In this document: in pieces, positions 17,273-25,292 of the stretch
How the letters are laid out: every line of letters starts with the position of its first letter
Numbering within the stretch: the stretch's first letter is position 1
Made by a program: the position numbers and the translations under genes
The notes under the pieces: generated by a model
The model's database searches: none
Told to the model about the DNA's origin: nothing
Seen by the model: the letters and a program-made list of their open reading frames with translations, nothing else
NCBI GenBank assembly: GCA_000154345.1
Contig: DS480348.1
Coordinates: 124,001-188,000, forward strand
Reading direction: 5' to 3'
Source: [Clostridium] leptum DSM 753
GTDB taxonomy: Bacteria > Bacillota > Clostridia > Oscillospirales > Acutalibacteraceae
Length of the DNA: 64,000 bases

Positions 17273-18535
17273 TTACTCCATCTGCGCCAAGATCTGTTTG
17301 GGCTTCAACCGCATAGTGGAGATGCTGGACACCAGCACCGCCGCCACCAGCAGGATACCGCCCACGATAGCCACCAGCATGAAATGCTCCGGTGTGACAA
17401 TGATGTTCTCCGCCGCCTTGCCGAACAGCGTTCCCAGGGTGCCGGCGACCTGCTTGCTCGATAGATACGCCAGCGGGAAGGCCACCACTGCAATCAGCAG
17501 GGTTTCCAGCACATATTGGAGAATCACCGCAGGCTTGGCAATACCCACCGCCAGCAGAATGCCGGTTTCTCTTTTTCGGCTGCGGATAGACATGGTGAGG
17601 ATAAGGATAATCAGTACCATGCTTACAGCAGTAATGACAATGATGAGAGTTGTAATCAGGGTGCCGGTATCGGAAAGGGCGCTGGAGATATTCTGATACA
17701 CCTCGTCATTGGCGGTGATCTTGTAGTTGTTCCAGTTGATAGAGGAAATGCTCTGCACTTCCCGAATCACATTCTCTAATTGGGCGGCATCCGTGACATA
17801 GTAGTAGGCTTCGGAAATGCCCTCGCCATCTTCGCCCCAGCCCTTGATCAAGCCTTCGGCTGCGTCCATGCTGCAAAAAACATAGCTGGAATAGGCGTAA
17901 TAGGATGCATCATCATACATATTTACTTGGTCGCCTTTATCCGCCACCACATCGAAGATGCCTACGATCTCCATATCCACTTCCGGGGTGTTATTTTGCG
18001 GGTAGTAAACGCCCGTCAAGGTATCCCCAACCTTCAACCCGTTCCACTCAGCCAGTTCCCGGCTGATAATAATGCTGTTAGTCATATCATCGGTGATGTG
18101 GGTGCCTTCCACCAGCTCAAACCGGCCCGACAGGAATAGCTCATGGTATTGGGAATTGTAGGAGCCGTAGTTATAGAAGCTGTAATTCTCATGGACCAGT
18201 TCCTCGCCCTTATCATTGAAGATACGGGGCAGGGTAATCAGGGTGGCGTCATACCCCGCAATGCCATCCACTGCGGCAATCTGCTGGATCATGTCCTCGG
18301 ACATAAATTCCTGTGTGCTGTAATTGCCGTTCCAGCCGCCCGTAGAGATGTCGCGCTCTACCGTAAAGCTGGCCCCTGTGGTTCCCCGGACTTCCTCAGC
18401 CTGTTCCTCCTGGGCGTCGGCAATCGCCAGCCCGGAAAGCACCAAAGTGGTAATGGCAAGAAGCAGGCAGAACACCAGCAAGGTCTTTTTCCATTTCCGT
18501 GCGCTGTATAAAATCGCTCGTATTCCTAAATTCAT
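17273..18535 (-). CDS. FtsX-type ABC permease, paralogue B
   Basis: 420 residues with the same topology as its downstream neighbour: one N-terminal helix, a large outer domain (about 45-290), three C-terminal helices. N- and C-terminal parts match paralogue A almost residue for residue (A-R-K-W-K-K-T-L-L-V-F at the start, S-S-K-Q-V-A-G-T-L-G near the end). The outer domain has its own sequence, suggesting different substrates or partners. Second permease gene of the leftward operon, 15 bp after the first. Confidence 0.88.
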   Translation of the reverse strand: MNLGIRAILYSARKWKKTLLVFCLLLAITTLVLSGLAIADAQEEQAEEVRGTTGASFTVERDISTGGWNGNYSTQEFMSEDMIQQIAAVDGIAGYDATLITLPRIFNDKGEELVHENYSFYNYGSYNSQYHELFLSGRFELVEGTHITDDMTNSIIISRELAEWNGLKVGDTLTGVYYPQNNTPEVDMEIVGIFDVVADKGDQVNMYDDASYYAYSSYVFCSMDAAEGLIKGWGEDGEGISEAYYYVTDAAQLENVIREVQSISSINWNNYKITANDEVYQNISSALSDTGTLITTLIIVITAVSMVLIILILTMSIRSRKRETGILLAVGIAKPAVILQYVLETLLIAVVAFPLAYLSSKQVAGTLGTLFGKAAENIIVTPEHFMLVAIVGGILLVAAVLVSSISTMRLKPKQILAQME

Positions 18536-18550
18536 ATCGCCTGCACCTCC

Positions 18551-19891
18551 TTAACTCATTTGCGACAAGATACTCTTGGGCTTCATCTTCATTATGGGAT
18601 AGGCCGCCAGTGCGGTAGAGGCCATACACAGCACCATGCCAAAAGCCCAAACCAGTGCGTAATCCTCGGCGGAAACAGCCACCTCGATCTCGGCAAGGCC
18701 CAAATCCTCGGTGGGTTCTTCTTCCGCAGTTTCGCTTTCCCCGGTCAAGTCCACCGTTTCATAGGTTTCGCTTGTCACTTGGGAGAGCAGGCTGCTCCCG
18801 ATCTGATGGGAAATGGCCGTGCTGGTGCCAAAGGAGATCACCAGGGCGATTGCCGCCACGAGGATCACTTCCAGCAGGTATTGCAGCAGCACCGAGCCTT
18901 TGGAAATACCCATCGCCAGATAAACGCCGGTTTCATGGATTCGTCCACGGAGCCGCAGCGTCAGGAACAGGGCAAGCACCAGGAAACAGATCACCGATAC
19001 CACCGCAATGGCGATAAAGACGATGTTCTGCAAGCCCTCCAAGGATTCCTTGGCGTTCTGATAGTCGTTGTCGTAGCGGGTCAGGGTGCAGCTCTCCCAA
19101 TCCACGCCATCCAGTTCCTGCACATCGGTCATAATGCGCTCCAGTTCGTCCGGGTCGTTCACATAGAAATCCCCGTACTGGACATTGGTGGTTCCCTCGG
19201 TGCCGTAGAGCAGGAAAGAGGCGGTGGAGAGGTCGGTAAACACGATATTGTCGTAAAGGTCATAGGACGGGGCCATGCCGATGGAATCCTGTTCTTCCGT
19301 ATTGGTGAAGATCCCGGCCACCGTCACGGGGATGGTCTTATCTTTGTCCTCCACATTCCCCAGCAGCATGGTGTCGCCCACCGCCAACCCATTGCGCTGG
19401 GCGAATTTCTCATGGATCAGCACCTGGCTGCCGGTTTCGGTAGTGATGGGGCTGCCTTCCACCATCTCAAAGCCGCCATCGGTGAAATAGCTGTCCTCCT
19501 GGGAATTGGAGTTTGCCACTACCCGTCCGGCGTTCTCATAGCCCTCCGGCACCTGGGCAGCGCCCTCGGTGTTGATCTCCAGAAGATTCCCGTCTGCGTC
19601 AAAATAAGTAGCATAGGTATAGGAGCGCAGGGTGTACCTGCCGCTCAAGCCATCCACATCAACGATCTTGCTTACCGTATCCTCCGGGATACCGTTTTCC
19701 AGCGTCTTGGCGTTGATGGTGAAATAGCCCAGCAGGGCTTTTTTGATATTGGCATTGGCTGTTTCCGTGGCCGATTGGATGGAAAGGCAGGTCAGCATCA
19801 GCGTAGCCATGACCAGCAGAAACGCCAGCAGCGTAAGGGTCTTGCCCTTTTTGCGGATGGAATACAGGCAGGCCCGTTTACACAGGTTCAT
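18551..19891 (-). CDS. FtsX-type ABC permease, paralogue C
   Basis: 446 residues, same MacB/FtsX topology but more distant in sequence from the two following permeases. It has a longer periplasm-facing loop between the last two helices (an acidic insert E-S-E-T-A-E-E-E-P-T-E-D). First gene of the exporter operon. The leader upstream contains an operator-like array of TGGAGTT direct repeats and a -10 box (20014-20070), which suggests control by the response regulator encoded at 22649-23323. Shares the ending I-L-S-Q-M-S with its paralogues. Confidence 0.87.
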   Translation of the reverse strand: MNLCKRACLYSIRKKGKTLTLLAFLLVMATLMLTCLSIQSATETANANIKKALLGYFTINAKTLENGIPEDTVSKIVDVDGLSGRYTLRSYTYATYFDADGNLLEINTEGAAQVPEGYENAGRVVANSNSQEDSYFTDGGFEMVEGSPITTETGSQVLIHEKFAQRNGLAVGDTMLLGNVEDKDKTIPVTVAGIFTNTEEQDSIGMAPSYDLYDNIVFTDLSTASFLLYGTEGTTNVQYGDFYVNDPDELERIMTDVQELDGVDWESCTLTRYDNDYQNAKESLEGLQNIVFIAIAVVSVICFLVLALFLTLRLRGRIHETGVYLAMGISKGSVLLQYLLEVILVAAIALVISFGTSTAISHQIGSSLLSQVTSETYETVDLTGESETAEEEPTEDLGLAEIEVAVSAEDYALVWAFGMVLCMASTALAAYPIMKMKPKSILSQMS

Positions 19892-20013
19892 GTCACAGCC
19901 ACCTCATTTCCTTTTTGTAAAACCAGTGGGTTCACTTGTGTACCTCCTAACGTAGTTTTTCGCCGGAGCTGTTTCCCGCTCCGGTGGGTGTCCCGTCTGC
20001 CGGGAACACCCTT

Positions 20014-20070
20014 ATGGTACACGACAAAGGTGGAGTTGAGGTGGAGTTGAGGAGTAGTTTTGATGGAGTT
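20014..20070 (-). promoter_or_regulatory. Exporter promoter with TGGAGTT operator repeats
   Basis: TGGAGTT occurs at 20031, 20042 and 20064, i.e. on an 11-bp pitch (+11, +33). On the minus strand these lie upstream of TACCAT (complement of 20014-20019), with 11 bp between the nearest repeat and the -10 box. The same repeat, pitch and distance occur upstream of the response-regulator gene at 23344-23378. Eleven-bp direct repeats in place of a -35 box are typical of OmpR/PhoB-family activators. Confidence 0.7.
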
Positions 20071-20085
20071 GGCGATAGGGCGCAA

Positions 20086-20125
20086 AAAAGCCGGAGAATT
20101 TTCAAAAAGAAATTTCCCCGGCTCT
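20086..20125 (-). terminator. Terminator for the 20136-20609 gene
   Basis: On the minus strand AGCCGGGGAAATTTC and GAAAATTCTCCGGCT form an imperfect stem followed by TTTTTTGCG, just after the stop codon at 20136. Confidence 0.75.
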
Positions 20126-20135
20126 ATAATACTGA

Positions 20136-20609
20136 CTATTTTAATATAGCTTTATATCCATTTGTCTTATTACCAGTGATAGTAATAAAATATGATTCAC
20201 CAAAGTGCGCTTCCCACGAGATAGGTTCCATATATTTTGTGATGTCATCAGGATATACATTTTCATAATTGGGAGCCACATATTCCGTGATGATTCGGAA
20301 TTGCATGGACAGCTCGAAAGTATCGGCGACATTGTTTAGTTCCTCCTTATTCAACACCACAATGTTATCGGAATCGCGCTTGATTAGCGAACCGTCCGCA
20401 TTTGATATGCCTCCACTGTATTCGTAACTGTCTGCACGATAATCATAAACCAGTAATCCAACATCTTCTTCCACATCTAATTGCAGGTGTAGAGCTATTT
20501 CATTATCAGCAGGCACAAACTCGTCCGAAACCGTTTGATTATAAATGATGAAAGCCAGCGCCAACACAAGCGCTATTGCAAGAATAATTCCTATTATCTT
20601 TTTCTTCAT
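20136..20609 (-). CDS. Membrane-anchored extracytoplasmic protein
   Basis: 157 residues: one N-terminal membrane helix (I-I-G-I-I-L-A-I-A-L-V-L-A-L-A-F-I-I) followed by an outer domain without recognised motif. ATG 20609 (reading M-K-K-K-I) is preferred to GTG 20621, because AGGAG lies about 11 bp before the former and only 1 bp before the latter. Base composition is more AT-rich than the flanking exporter genes. It follows the membrane-bound XRE gene by 26 bp and may form a sensing or anti-regulator pair with it; that is inference from position. Confidence 0.6.
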   Translation of the reverse strand: MKKKIIGIILAIALVLALAFIIYNQTVSDEFVPADNEIALHLQLDVEEDVGLLVYDYRADSYEYSGGISNADGSLIKRDSDNIVVLNKEELNNVADTFELSMQFRIITEYVAPNYENVYPDDITKYMEPISWEAHFGESYFITITGNKTNGYKAILK

Positions 20610-20635
20610 TTTGAAAAGCACTCCTGTTTATCAAT

Positions 20636-21145
20636 TTATTCTTTCTTCAATGTAAAGAAAATTCCAATGATTGCAGCAATAAAGATAACCGGTGCTACTC
20701 TGACAAACAGCCATTCAAATGAATGGAAAGCCACTCCGAGAACTGCAGTTTCGGGATCACTATAATCCCAACCCAAATAAGGGCTACTTAATATTATTAA
20801 GGCCGCAAAAATCACTATTATCATTGCGCATAATGCAATTAGCAGCCAACGAATAATTTTTCTTCTCATGGTTTTCTTTTGTGCCAGCTGCAAATTTATT
20901 ACCTCCAGCTTTTCGGAAATGGCTTTTAAGGTATCAGCCTCTGTTTCAACAACAGCTTCCCCCAGCAGTGTACTTACAGGTGTTTCAAGCACTTCCGATA
21001 TGGAGATCAACATATCGGAGTCAGGAACCGACAATCCTTGCTCCCATTTAGAAATTGTTTGCCGCACAACATTCAGCTTGATAGCAAGCTCCTGTTGTGA
21101 AAGTCCTTTTGATTTTCTGATTGCTTTAATGTTTTCGTTGAGCAT
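20636..21145 (-). CDS. Membrane-bound XRE-family regulator
   Basis: 169 residues. An N-terminal Cro/CI-type helix-turn-helix (residues 5-60, S-Q-Q-E-L-A-I-K-L-N-V-V-R-Q-T-I-S-K-W-E) is joined by a short coiled coil to two C-terminal membrane helices (about 97-120 and 145-165). This places a DNA-binding domain at the membrane, a layout used by regulators that sense envelope stress or a peptide. AT-rich compared with the exporter genes. Encoded upstream of the small anchored protein in the same transcript. Target genes unknown. Confidence 0.78.
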   Translation of the reverse strand: MLNENIKAIRKSKGLSQQELAIKLNVVRQTISKWEQGLSVPDSDMLISISEVLETPVSTLLGEAVVETEADTLKAISEKLEVINLQLAQKKTMRRKIIRWLLIALCAMIIVIFAALIILSSPYLGWDYSDPETAVLGVAFHSFEWLFVRVAPVIFIAAIIGIFFTLKKE

Positions 21146-21300
21146 TAAGGATAGCCGCCTTTCTTTCCGTCGCTACCGTTATTGTAGTCGAAATTGCCCG
21201 TTGCCACAAGCAACGTATATTAACATCTGAAGAAAGTGGCGAGAATCCTATTTTTTCAGAAGACTACAACCCTATAAAAATTTCATATATTCAAATACTT

Positions 21301-22665
21301 TCACCGCAGAAACGCCGTAAACCGTACTCCATCCTCCGTATTCACCATGCTGTGCTGTATCCCATGGTGATCCAGAATGGTTTTAGTGATATACAGCCCA
21401 AGGCCGCTGCCGCCGCTGTTCCGGTTTCTTGACTTGTCCACCCGGTAGAATGGCGTGAAGATCTGCTTCAAATCTTCCTCGTCAATGTGAATACCGGAGT
21501 TCTCCACAAAGAAAATACCGTTCTGCAGCGACACCGTGACAGTGGCTCCCACAGGAGAATAGGCCACAGCGTTTCCGATCACATTGGTGAACACCTTCTC
21601 TATGAGCCGCCCATCGCCCGCATAGTGGAAGGCCGGCTGGATGTCCATGCGCAGTTCCATCTCCTTGTCCTCCATCCGACCACGGAACTGCTGGCAGACC
21701 TTTCGCAGCATTTGGCTGATATCCAGGTCGGTGCGCTCCAGGTGGAAATCGCTGCCGCCCATCCGGGCCGCCGACAGAATCTCCTTGACCAGCGCCTCCA
21801 TATCATTGGTGGTTTTCAGACACCGGCGCAGATAAGTGTCCCTGTCCTTATAGGGGCCCACCTGATGGATCATTCCCTCCAGCTGCCCTTTGATGATAGC
21901 GATGGGGGTTTTCAACTCATGGGATACGGAGGTAAAGAAGTCCACCCGCTGCTTTTCCTGTTCCCGTTCCCGCTCGATGTCCTGCTGCAGCTGCTCATTG
22001 GCCGCCTGCAGGCTGTCCAGAGCATTACTCAGCTGCTGGGACATCTCATTCAGGCTGGCGGCAAGGACGCCAATCTCATCTCTTCGCCGTACATCGCATT
22101 TCCAGGTCATATCCAGAGTGGTCATCCGTTTTGCCACATTGCTGATGCCCACCAGCGGCTTGGAATAGTACCGGGAGCAAATCACCGCTCCGATGATGGA
22201 GATCAGCAGGATCACAGCGGCGATAAGGGGAATCAGCTTCAGGAGGATATCGTAGGACTGCGAAACTGCTACCAAGGAAGCGTTTGCAAAGAGGTGATAG
22301 GTTTGTCCGTTTTGCAGGAACGTTGCAGAGCAGCTCATGGATGGTGCGGAGGAATCCATCTTTTCCATGTCGGCATAGTTCACGGAAAACAGGCTGTTGC
22401 CAATATCATCACTGATTTCCACCGAGGCGTTGTTCATCATGGAAAACTCCAATAGGCTGTCCGAGCTGGCCTCCCAGCCGTTCTGCTCCAGAATATCCAC
22501 CAGGTCATAAAAATCGGAAGTGACCTGCCCCTCCAGCTCCGTGTGGTAATTCCTCGGTAGGAAAATCATCACCATGCCGTAGATGATAATACAACAGACC
22601 ACCAGCAGGGCCAGCATACTGAGGAAGGTCTTTGCCTGGATGCTTTCACTAATTCTCTTTCTCAA
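21301..22665 (-). CDS. Membrane sensor histidine kinase
   Basis: 454 residues. Two membrane helices (about 14-37 and 143-163) flank a small outer sensor domain, then HAMP, a dimerisation domain with the phosphorylated H249 in S-V-S-H-E-L-K-T-P, and an HATPase domain with G-N-A-V-A-Y-S (N box) and G-G-S-G-L-G-L-Y (G box). TTG 22665 is chosen: it overlaps the response-regulator stop (22649-22651), giving translational coupling. Partner of the regulator at 22649-23323 and probably signals to the exporter promoter. Confidence 0.88.
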   Translation of the reverse strand: MRKRISESIQAKTFLSMLALLVVCCIIIYGMVMIFLPRNYHTELEGQVTSDFYDLVDILEQNGWEASSDSLLEFSMMNNASVEISDDIGNSLFSVNYADMEKMDSSAPSMSCSATFLQNGQTYHLFANASLVAVSQSYDILLKLIPLIAAVILLISIIGAVICSRYYSKPLVGISNVAKRMTTLDMTWKCDVRRRDEIGVLAASLNEMSQQLSNALDSLQAANEQLQQDIEREREQEKQRVDFFTSVSHELKTPIAIIKGQLEGMIHQVGPYKDRDTYLRRCLKTTNDMEALVKEILSAARMGGSDFHLERTDLDISQMLRKVCQQFRGRMEDKEMELRMDIQPAFHYAGDGRLIEKVFTNVIGNAVAYSPVGATVTVSLQNGIFFVENSGIHIDEEDLKQIFTPFYRVDKSRNRNSGGSGLGLYITKTILDHHGIQHSMVNTEDGVRFTAFLR

Positions 22666-23323
22666 TTTTATATCCCGCCCCTCGTATGGTTTCGATATAA
22701 TCCACACCCAGCTTTTTGCGGATATTCTTGATGTGGGTGTTCACGATCTTCTCGTCGCCAAAGTAGTCGTAGCCCCAAATGCTGTCCAGCAGGCTCTCCC
22801 GTGTAAACACCCGCCCCTGGTTTTCCACCAGGAGTTTCAATATCTCAAATTCCCGGATGGTCAGGGACACGCTCTCATCTTTGACAAGGACCGTGAAGCT
22901 GTCTGTATCCAGGGTGAGATCCTTATAGCGGAGGATGTTCGTCTCCACCCCGGCACCCTGCTCCGCCCGGCGCAGCACCGCTTCGATGTGCTTCACTACA
23001 AGGGGCATGGAGAAGGGCTTGGTAATGTAATCGTCTGCCAGAGCGTCAAAGCCCTTCATCTGGCTGGCGTCATCGTCTAAGGCGGTGAGCATGATGATGG
23101 GGACTTGGCTCTCTTTCCGGATCGCCTCGCACACAGAAAAACCGTTCATCTTGGGAAGCATCAGATCCAGCAGGATGAGATCCGGGTGATACTCACGGAA
23201 TTTCTCCATCCCCTCTAATCCGTCGCTGGCCAGCACTACGTTATATCCTTCATCCTCCAGAAACGCTTTCACTACGCCCTGAATGGCCTCTTCATCCTCT
23301 ATAATTAAAATCGTTTTCGCCAT
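22649..23323 (-). CDS. OmpR-family response regulator
   Basis: 224 residues. The receiver domain has acidic pocket E9-D10, phospho-acceptor D53 (L-L-D-L-M-L-P) and K102-region T-K-P-F. The C-terminal OmpR winged helix has L-T-I-R-E-F-E-I-L, the helix V-N-T-H-I-K-N-I-R-K-K-L and the wing R-G-A-G-Y-K. ATG 23323 has GGAGGT upstream. Its promoter region carries two TGGAGT repeats spaced 11 bp, also found before the exporter operon, which suggests autoregulation and activation of the exporter. Confidence 0.9.
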   Translation of the reverse strand: MAKTILIIEDEEAIQGVVKAFLEDEGYNVVLASDGLEGMEKFREYHPDLILLDLMLPKMNGFSVCEAIRKESQVPIIMLTALDDDASQMKGFDALADDYITKPFSMPLVVKHIEAVLRRAEQGAGVETNILRYKDLTLDTDSFTVLVKDESVSLTIREFEILKLLVENQGRVFTRESLLDSIWGYDYFGDEKIVNTHIKNIRKKLGVDYIETIRGAGYKIEKEN

Positions 23324-23343
23324 GGTCTGCACCTCCAAGTAGT

Positions 23344-23378
23344 AGTGTACCATACGAAGATGGAGTTTTGATGGAGTA
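23344..23378 (-). promoter_or_regulatory. Response-regulator promoter with TGGAGT repeats
   Basis: TGGAGT at 23361 and 23372 (11-bp pitch). On the minus strand TACACT, preceded by TGG (extended -10), is the complement of 23344-23349. The distance from the nearest repeat to the -10 box is 11 bp, identical to the exporter promoter at 20014-20070. Confidence 0.7.
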
Positions 23379-23404
23379 AGTGTTACTTTTGAAAAAAAGC
23401 GCAA

Positions 23405-23446
23405 AAAAGCGGCCTGATTTCTCAGGCCGCCTTGCGTTTTTAGAGA
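23405..23446 (-). terminator. Terminator after XRE gene
   Basis: GCGGCCTGA (23409-23417) and TCAGGCCGC (23422-23430) form a 9-bp stem; T-runs follow on both strands. On the minus strand it ends the XRE gene at 23447. Confidence 0.8.
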
Positions 23447-23806
23447 TTACTTTGAAAACTCCTGCATGATGAGGTTTAGGATTTCCTGCTGGTCGGCAGA
23501 CAAGCCGCCGTTTTTCGGCTTGGTGCTCTCCTTCAATTCTTTCACCAAGAGGTGAATCAGTTCCCGCTGCCCATCGGTCATGCCCTCCAGCACAACCTGG
23601 TCTTTCTTATCGAAGCCAACCAGGTAATCCAGCGATACGTTGTAAATCCGAGCCATGGTCGTGAGGACATCCAGCGTAGGGATCTTGATATTGTTCTCAT
23701 AGTTGCTGATGACCGATCCGGCCCGGCCTACTCTCCGTCCAAGCTCCTCCTGAGAAATGCCATACCGTTCCCGCAGCATCCGCAAGTGGTTCCCAAAATC
23801 AAACAT
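23447..23806 (-). CDS. XRE-family repressor
   Basis: 119 residues. An N-terminal Cro/CI helix-turn-helix (S-Q-E-E-L-G-R-R-V-G-R-A-G-S-V-I-S-N-Y-E) is followed by a C-terminal helical region. It is divergent from the SLOG-like gene at 23934. The intergenic region carries TTAGC-N5-GCTA(A) palindromes that overlap promoters in both directions, so it probably represses itself and the divergent gene. Typical of ICE regulation modules. Confidence 0.85.
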   Translation of the reverse strand: MFDFGNHLRMLRERYGISQEELGRRVGRAGSVISNYENNIKIPTLDVLTTMARIYNVSLDYLVGFDKKDQVVLEGMTDGQRELIHLLVKELKESTKPKNGGLSADQQEILNLIMQEFSK

Positions 23807-23834
23807 CCCATCTCACCTCGCTTTATCCTCGAAC

Positions 23835-23913
23835 TTAGCGTACAGCTATATTTTACCCGCTTGACCTTCGTGTATAGCTAAGTATATAATGAAAGTATTT
23901 AGCGATTTGCTAA
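23835..23913. promoter_or_regulatory. Divergent promoter region with TTAGC-N5-GCTAA operators
   Basis: TTAGCGTACAGCTA (23835-23848) and TTAGCGATTTGCTAA (23899-23913) are palindromes of the same form; a GCTAA half-site lies at 23877-23881. A plus-strand promoter is visible as TTGACC (23861-23866) and TATAAT (23885-23890) with an 18-bp spacer. The minus-strand -10 (TAAAAT, complement of 23850-23855) serves the XRE gene. Confidence 0.65.
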
Positions 23914-23933
23914 GTTGACGGGCGGTGATTTTC

Positions 23934-24444
23934 ATGTTTTGCGAGGGCGGACAGGACGTATGTCAGGAGTTTGTCTGCACATTTGCTGGCCACAGACAGG
24001 TTTTTGAGCCGAAGATCGAGGAAAGAGTAAAAGAAACGCTGGGAAGCCTGATAGGGAGAGGACGCCGGCTCGTGTTCCTATGCGGGGGCATGGGCCAGTT
24101 TGATGCGCTCTGTGCCGGCGCCGTTCGTTGGCTGAAGAAAAAAACATCCGGAGAAGGATATCCAGCTTTGCTTAGTCATCCCGTATTTCTCAGGTAAATT
24201 GAATGCAGATAGAAGTTTTTTTCAATCTCTATACGATGAAATTCTAATGCCGGACGGGGTAGAATATGCCCATTACAAAGCAGCGATCCCGAAACGGAAC
24301 CGCTGGATGGTAGACCAGGCAGATTGCCTGATTTCCTATATCATTCGCCAATACGGTGGAGCCTATCAGACCTGCCGATATGCGAAGAAAAAGTCTATCC
24401 CAATCATCAATGTTGCGAAAGGAGCGCCACAATGCCTAAAATGA
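23934..24444 (+). pseudogene. SLOG-family (DUF1273-like) protein, frameshifted
   Basis: The first part (C-T-F-A-G-H-R-Q-V-F, then F-L-C-G-G-M-G-Q-F-D-A-L-C) is the nucleotide-binding opening of SLOG/YpsA-like proteins. After residues around A-V-R-W-L-K-K the family continuation (H-P-E-K-D-I-Q-L-C-L-V-I-P-Y-F, then W-M-V-D-Q-A-D-C-L-I-S-Y) is in the +1 frame and runs to 24444. The junction is an A7 run at 24138-24144; removing one A restores a single protein of about 169 residues. ATG 23934 follows GGTGA. Whether the shift is a mutation, slippage or an assembly error cannot be told here. Confidence 0.75.
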
Positions 24445-24866
24445 TTATTATCGAGTGCAGCGACGAAGAAGCTGACCGCATGGTCGAGCAGCTCAAAAAC
24501 ATGGTTGCTGAATATGAGTACCACCCATATCATGGGCCGGGAAAACTCTATGAATTCGGTACGCTGCGGATCGACCAGCCCAAACAGGAGGTGACCATCG
24601 ACGGAACAGCGGTGGATCTGACCCGCAGGGAGTTCGAGCTTCTCGGACTGCTTGCTGAGCATCTGAACCGTGCTTTGCCAGCAGCTTTCCTCCATAACGC
24701 CGTTTGGACCCACCCCGACTCGGAACACGGCGAAGAAGAAGTGGCGGCGTATATAGCTGCTTTGCGGGAAAAGCTGAAGTTGGATCAGCCGGGTTCCCCC
24801 TGCAGGATCGTCGATGAAGATACGGAGCGTGGACCAGGCTACCGTTTTACCTGCTCTGCCGGATGA
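24432..24866 (+). CDS. Receiver-less OmpR-type winged-helix regulator
   Basis: 144 residues. The winged helix is in the C-terminal half (D-L-T-R-R-E-F-E-L-L-G-L-L, then V-A-A-Y-I-A-A-L-R-E-K-L-K-L and R-G-P-G-Y-R-F). The N-terminal 50 residues start M-P-K-M-I-I-I-E-C but have no receiver fold. It overlaps the 3' end of the SLOG-like gene by 13 bp, so the two are co-translated. Same architecture as the regulator at 14362-14799. Target unknown. Confidence 0.75.
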   Translation: MPKMIIIECSDEEADRMVEQLKNMVAEYEYHPYHGPGKLYEFGTLRIDQPKQEVTIDGTAVDLTRREFELLGLLAEHLNRALPAAFLHNAVWTHPDSEHGEEEVAAYIAALREKLKLDQPGSPCRIVDEDTERGPGYRFTCSAG

Positions 24867-25062
24867 ATTCATAATTTGTCGAATATCCCAATACGAAATA
24901 TGCAATTGGAAGGAGAAAGATAGCAAGAAAATAGTTTCCCCTTTTTATACTGGCCCCATCTGAATTTGGTTGGGGAAAACTGGTATAGCAGGAGACCGCC
25001 GGCTTTCCTCACATAGAGGGGATGCCAGCAATGCGGCGTTGGAAACCGCATCATACGATTTT

Positions 25063-25096
25063 GGCTGCAGCTTCACCCGAAGCTGCAGCCTTTTTT
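25063..25096 (+). terminator. Terminator
   Basis: GGCTGCAGCTTC and GAAGCTGCAGCC form a 12-bp perfect stem with loop ACCC, followed by six T. Confidence 0.9.
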
Positions 25097-25156
25097 CGTG
25101 TATGGCTCGTTTGCCTTGAACAGCCATGCCGTATTTTTTTTGAATCAGCCTTATCC

Positions 25157-25190
25157 GGCGCATTCGTCCAGGGACGAGTGCGCCTTTTTT
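25157..25190 (+). terminator. Terminator
   Basis: GGCGCA-T-TCGTCC with GGACGAGTGCGCC forms a long stem with one mismatch region and loop AG, followed by six T (25185-25190). Confidence 0.85.
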
Positions 25191-25292
25191 GCTTTTGCGG
25201 AAGGAGGTCATGGCTAAGGACTCATAGCGGCAGGCCGCCGCCCCCGACAATCTGAATTTTCTCAAATTTCAGATTGATCGGAGGAAACAGCC

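Larger units (their letters stand above)
24867..25292 (+). other. Intergenic region with terminators and leader-like elements
   Basis: No gene of normal length is seen. It holds two strong terminators (25063-25096 and 25157-25190). A mini-ORF with its own AAGGAGG follows (ATG 25210, five codons M-A-K-D-S, stop at 25227). Next come a GC-rich hairpin just after it and an AATCTGAA/TTCAGATT inverted repeat at about 25249-25275, immediately before the sigma-like gene. Confidence 0.6.

Noticed and set aside
14362..23323. Vancomycin-resistance (van) cargo
   Set aside because: Tn1549-like elements can carry van genes, and a kinase/regulator pair is present, but no ligase, dehydrogenase or D,D-peptidase gene was seen; the cargo is an ABC exporter.
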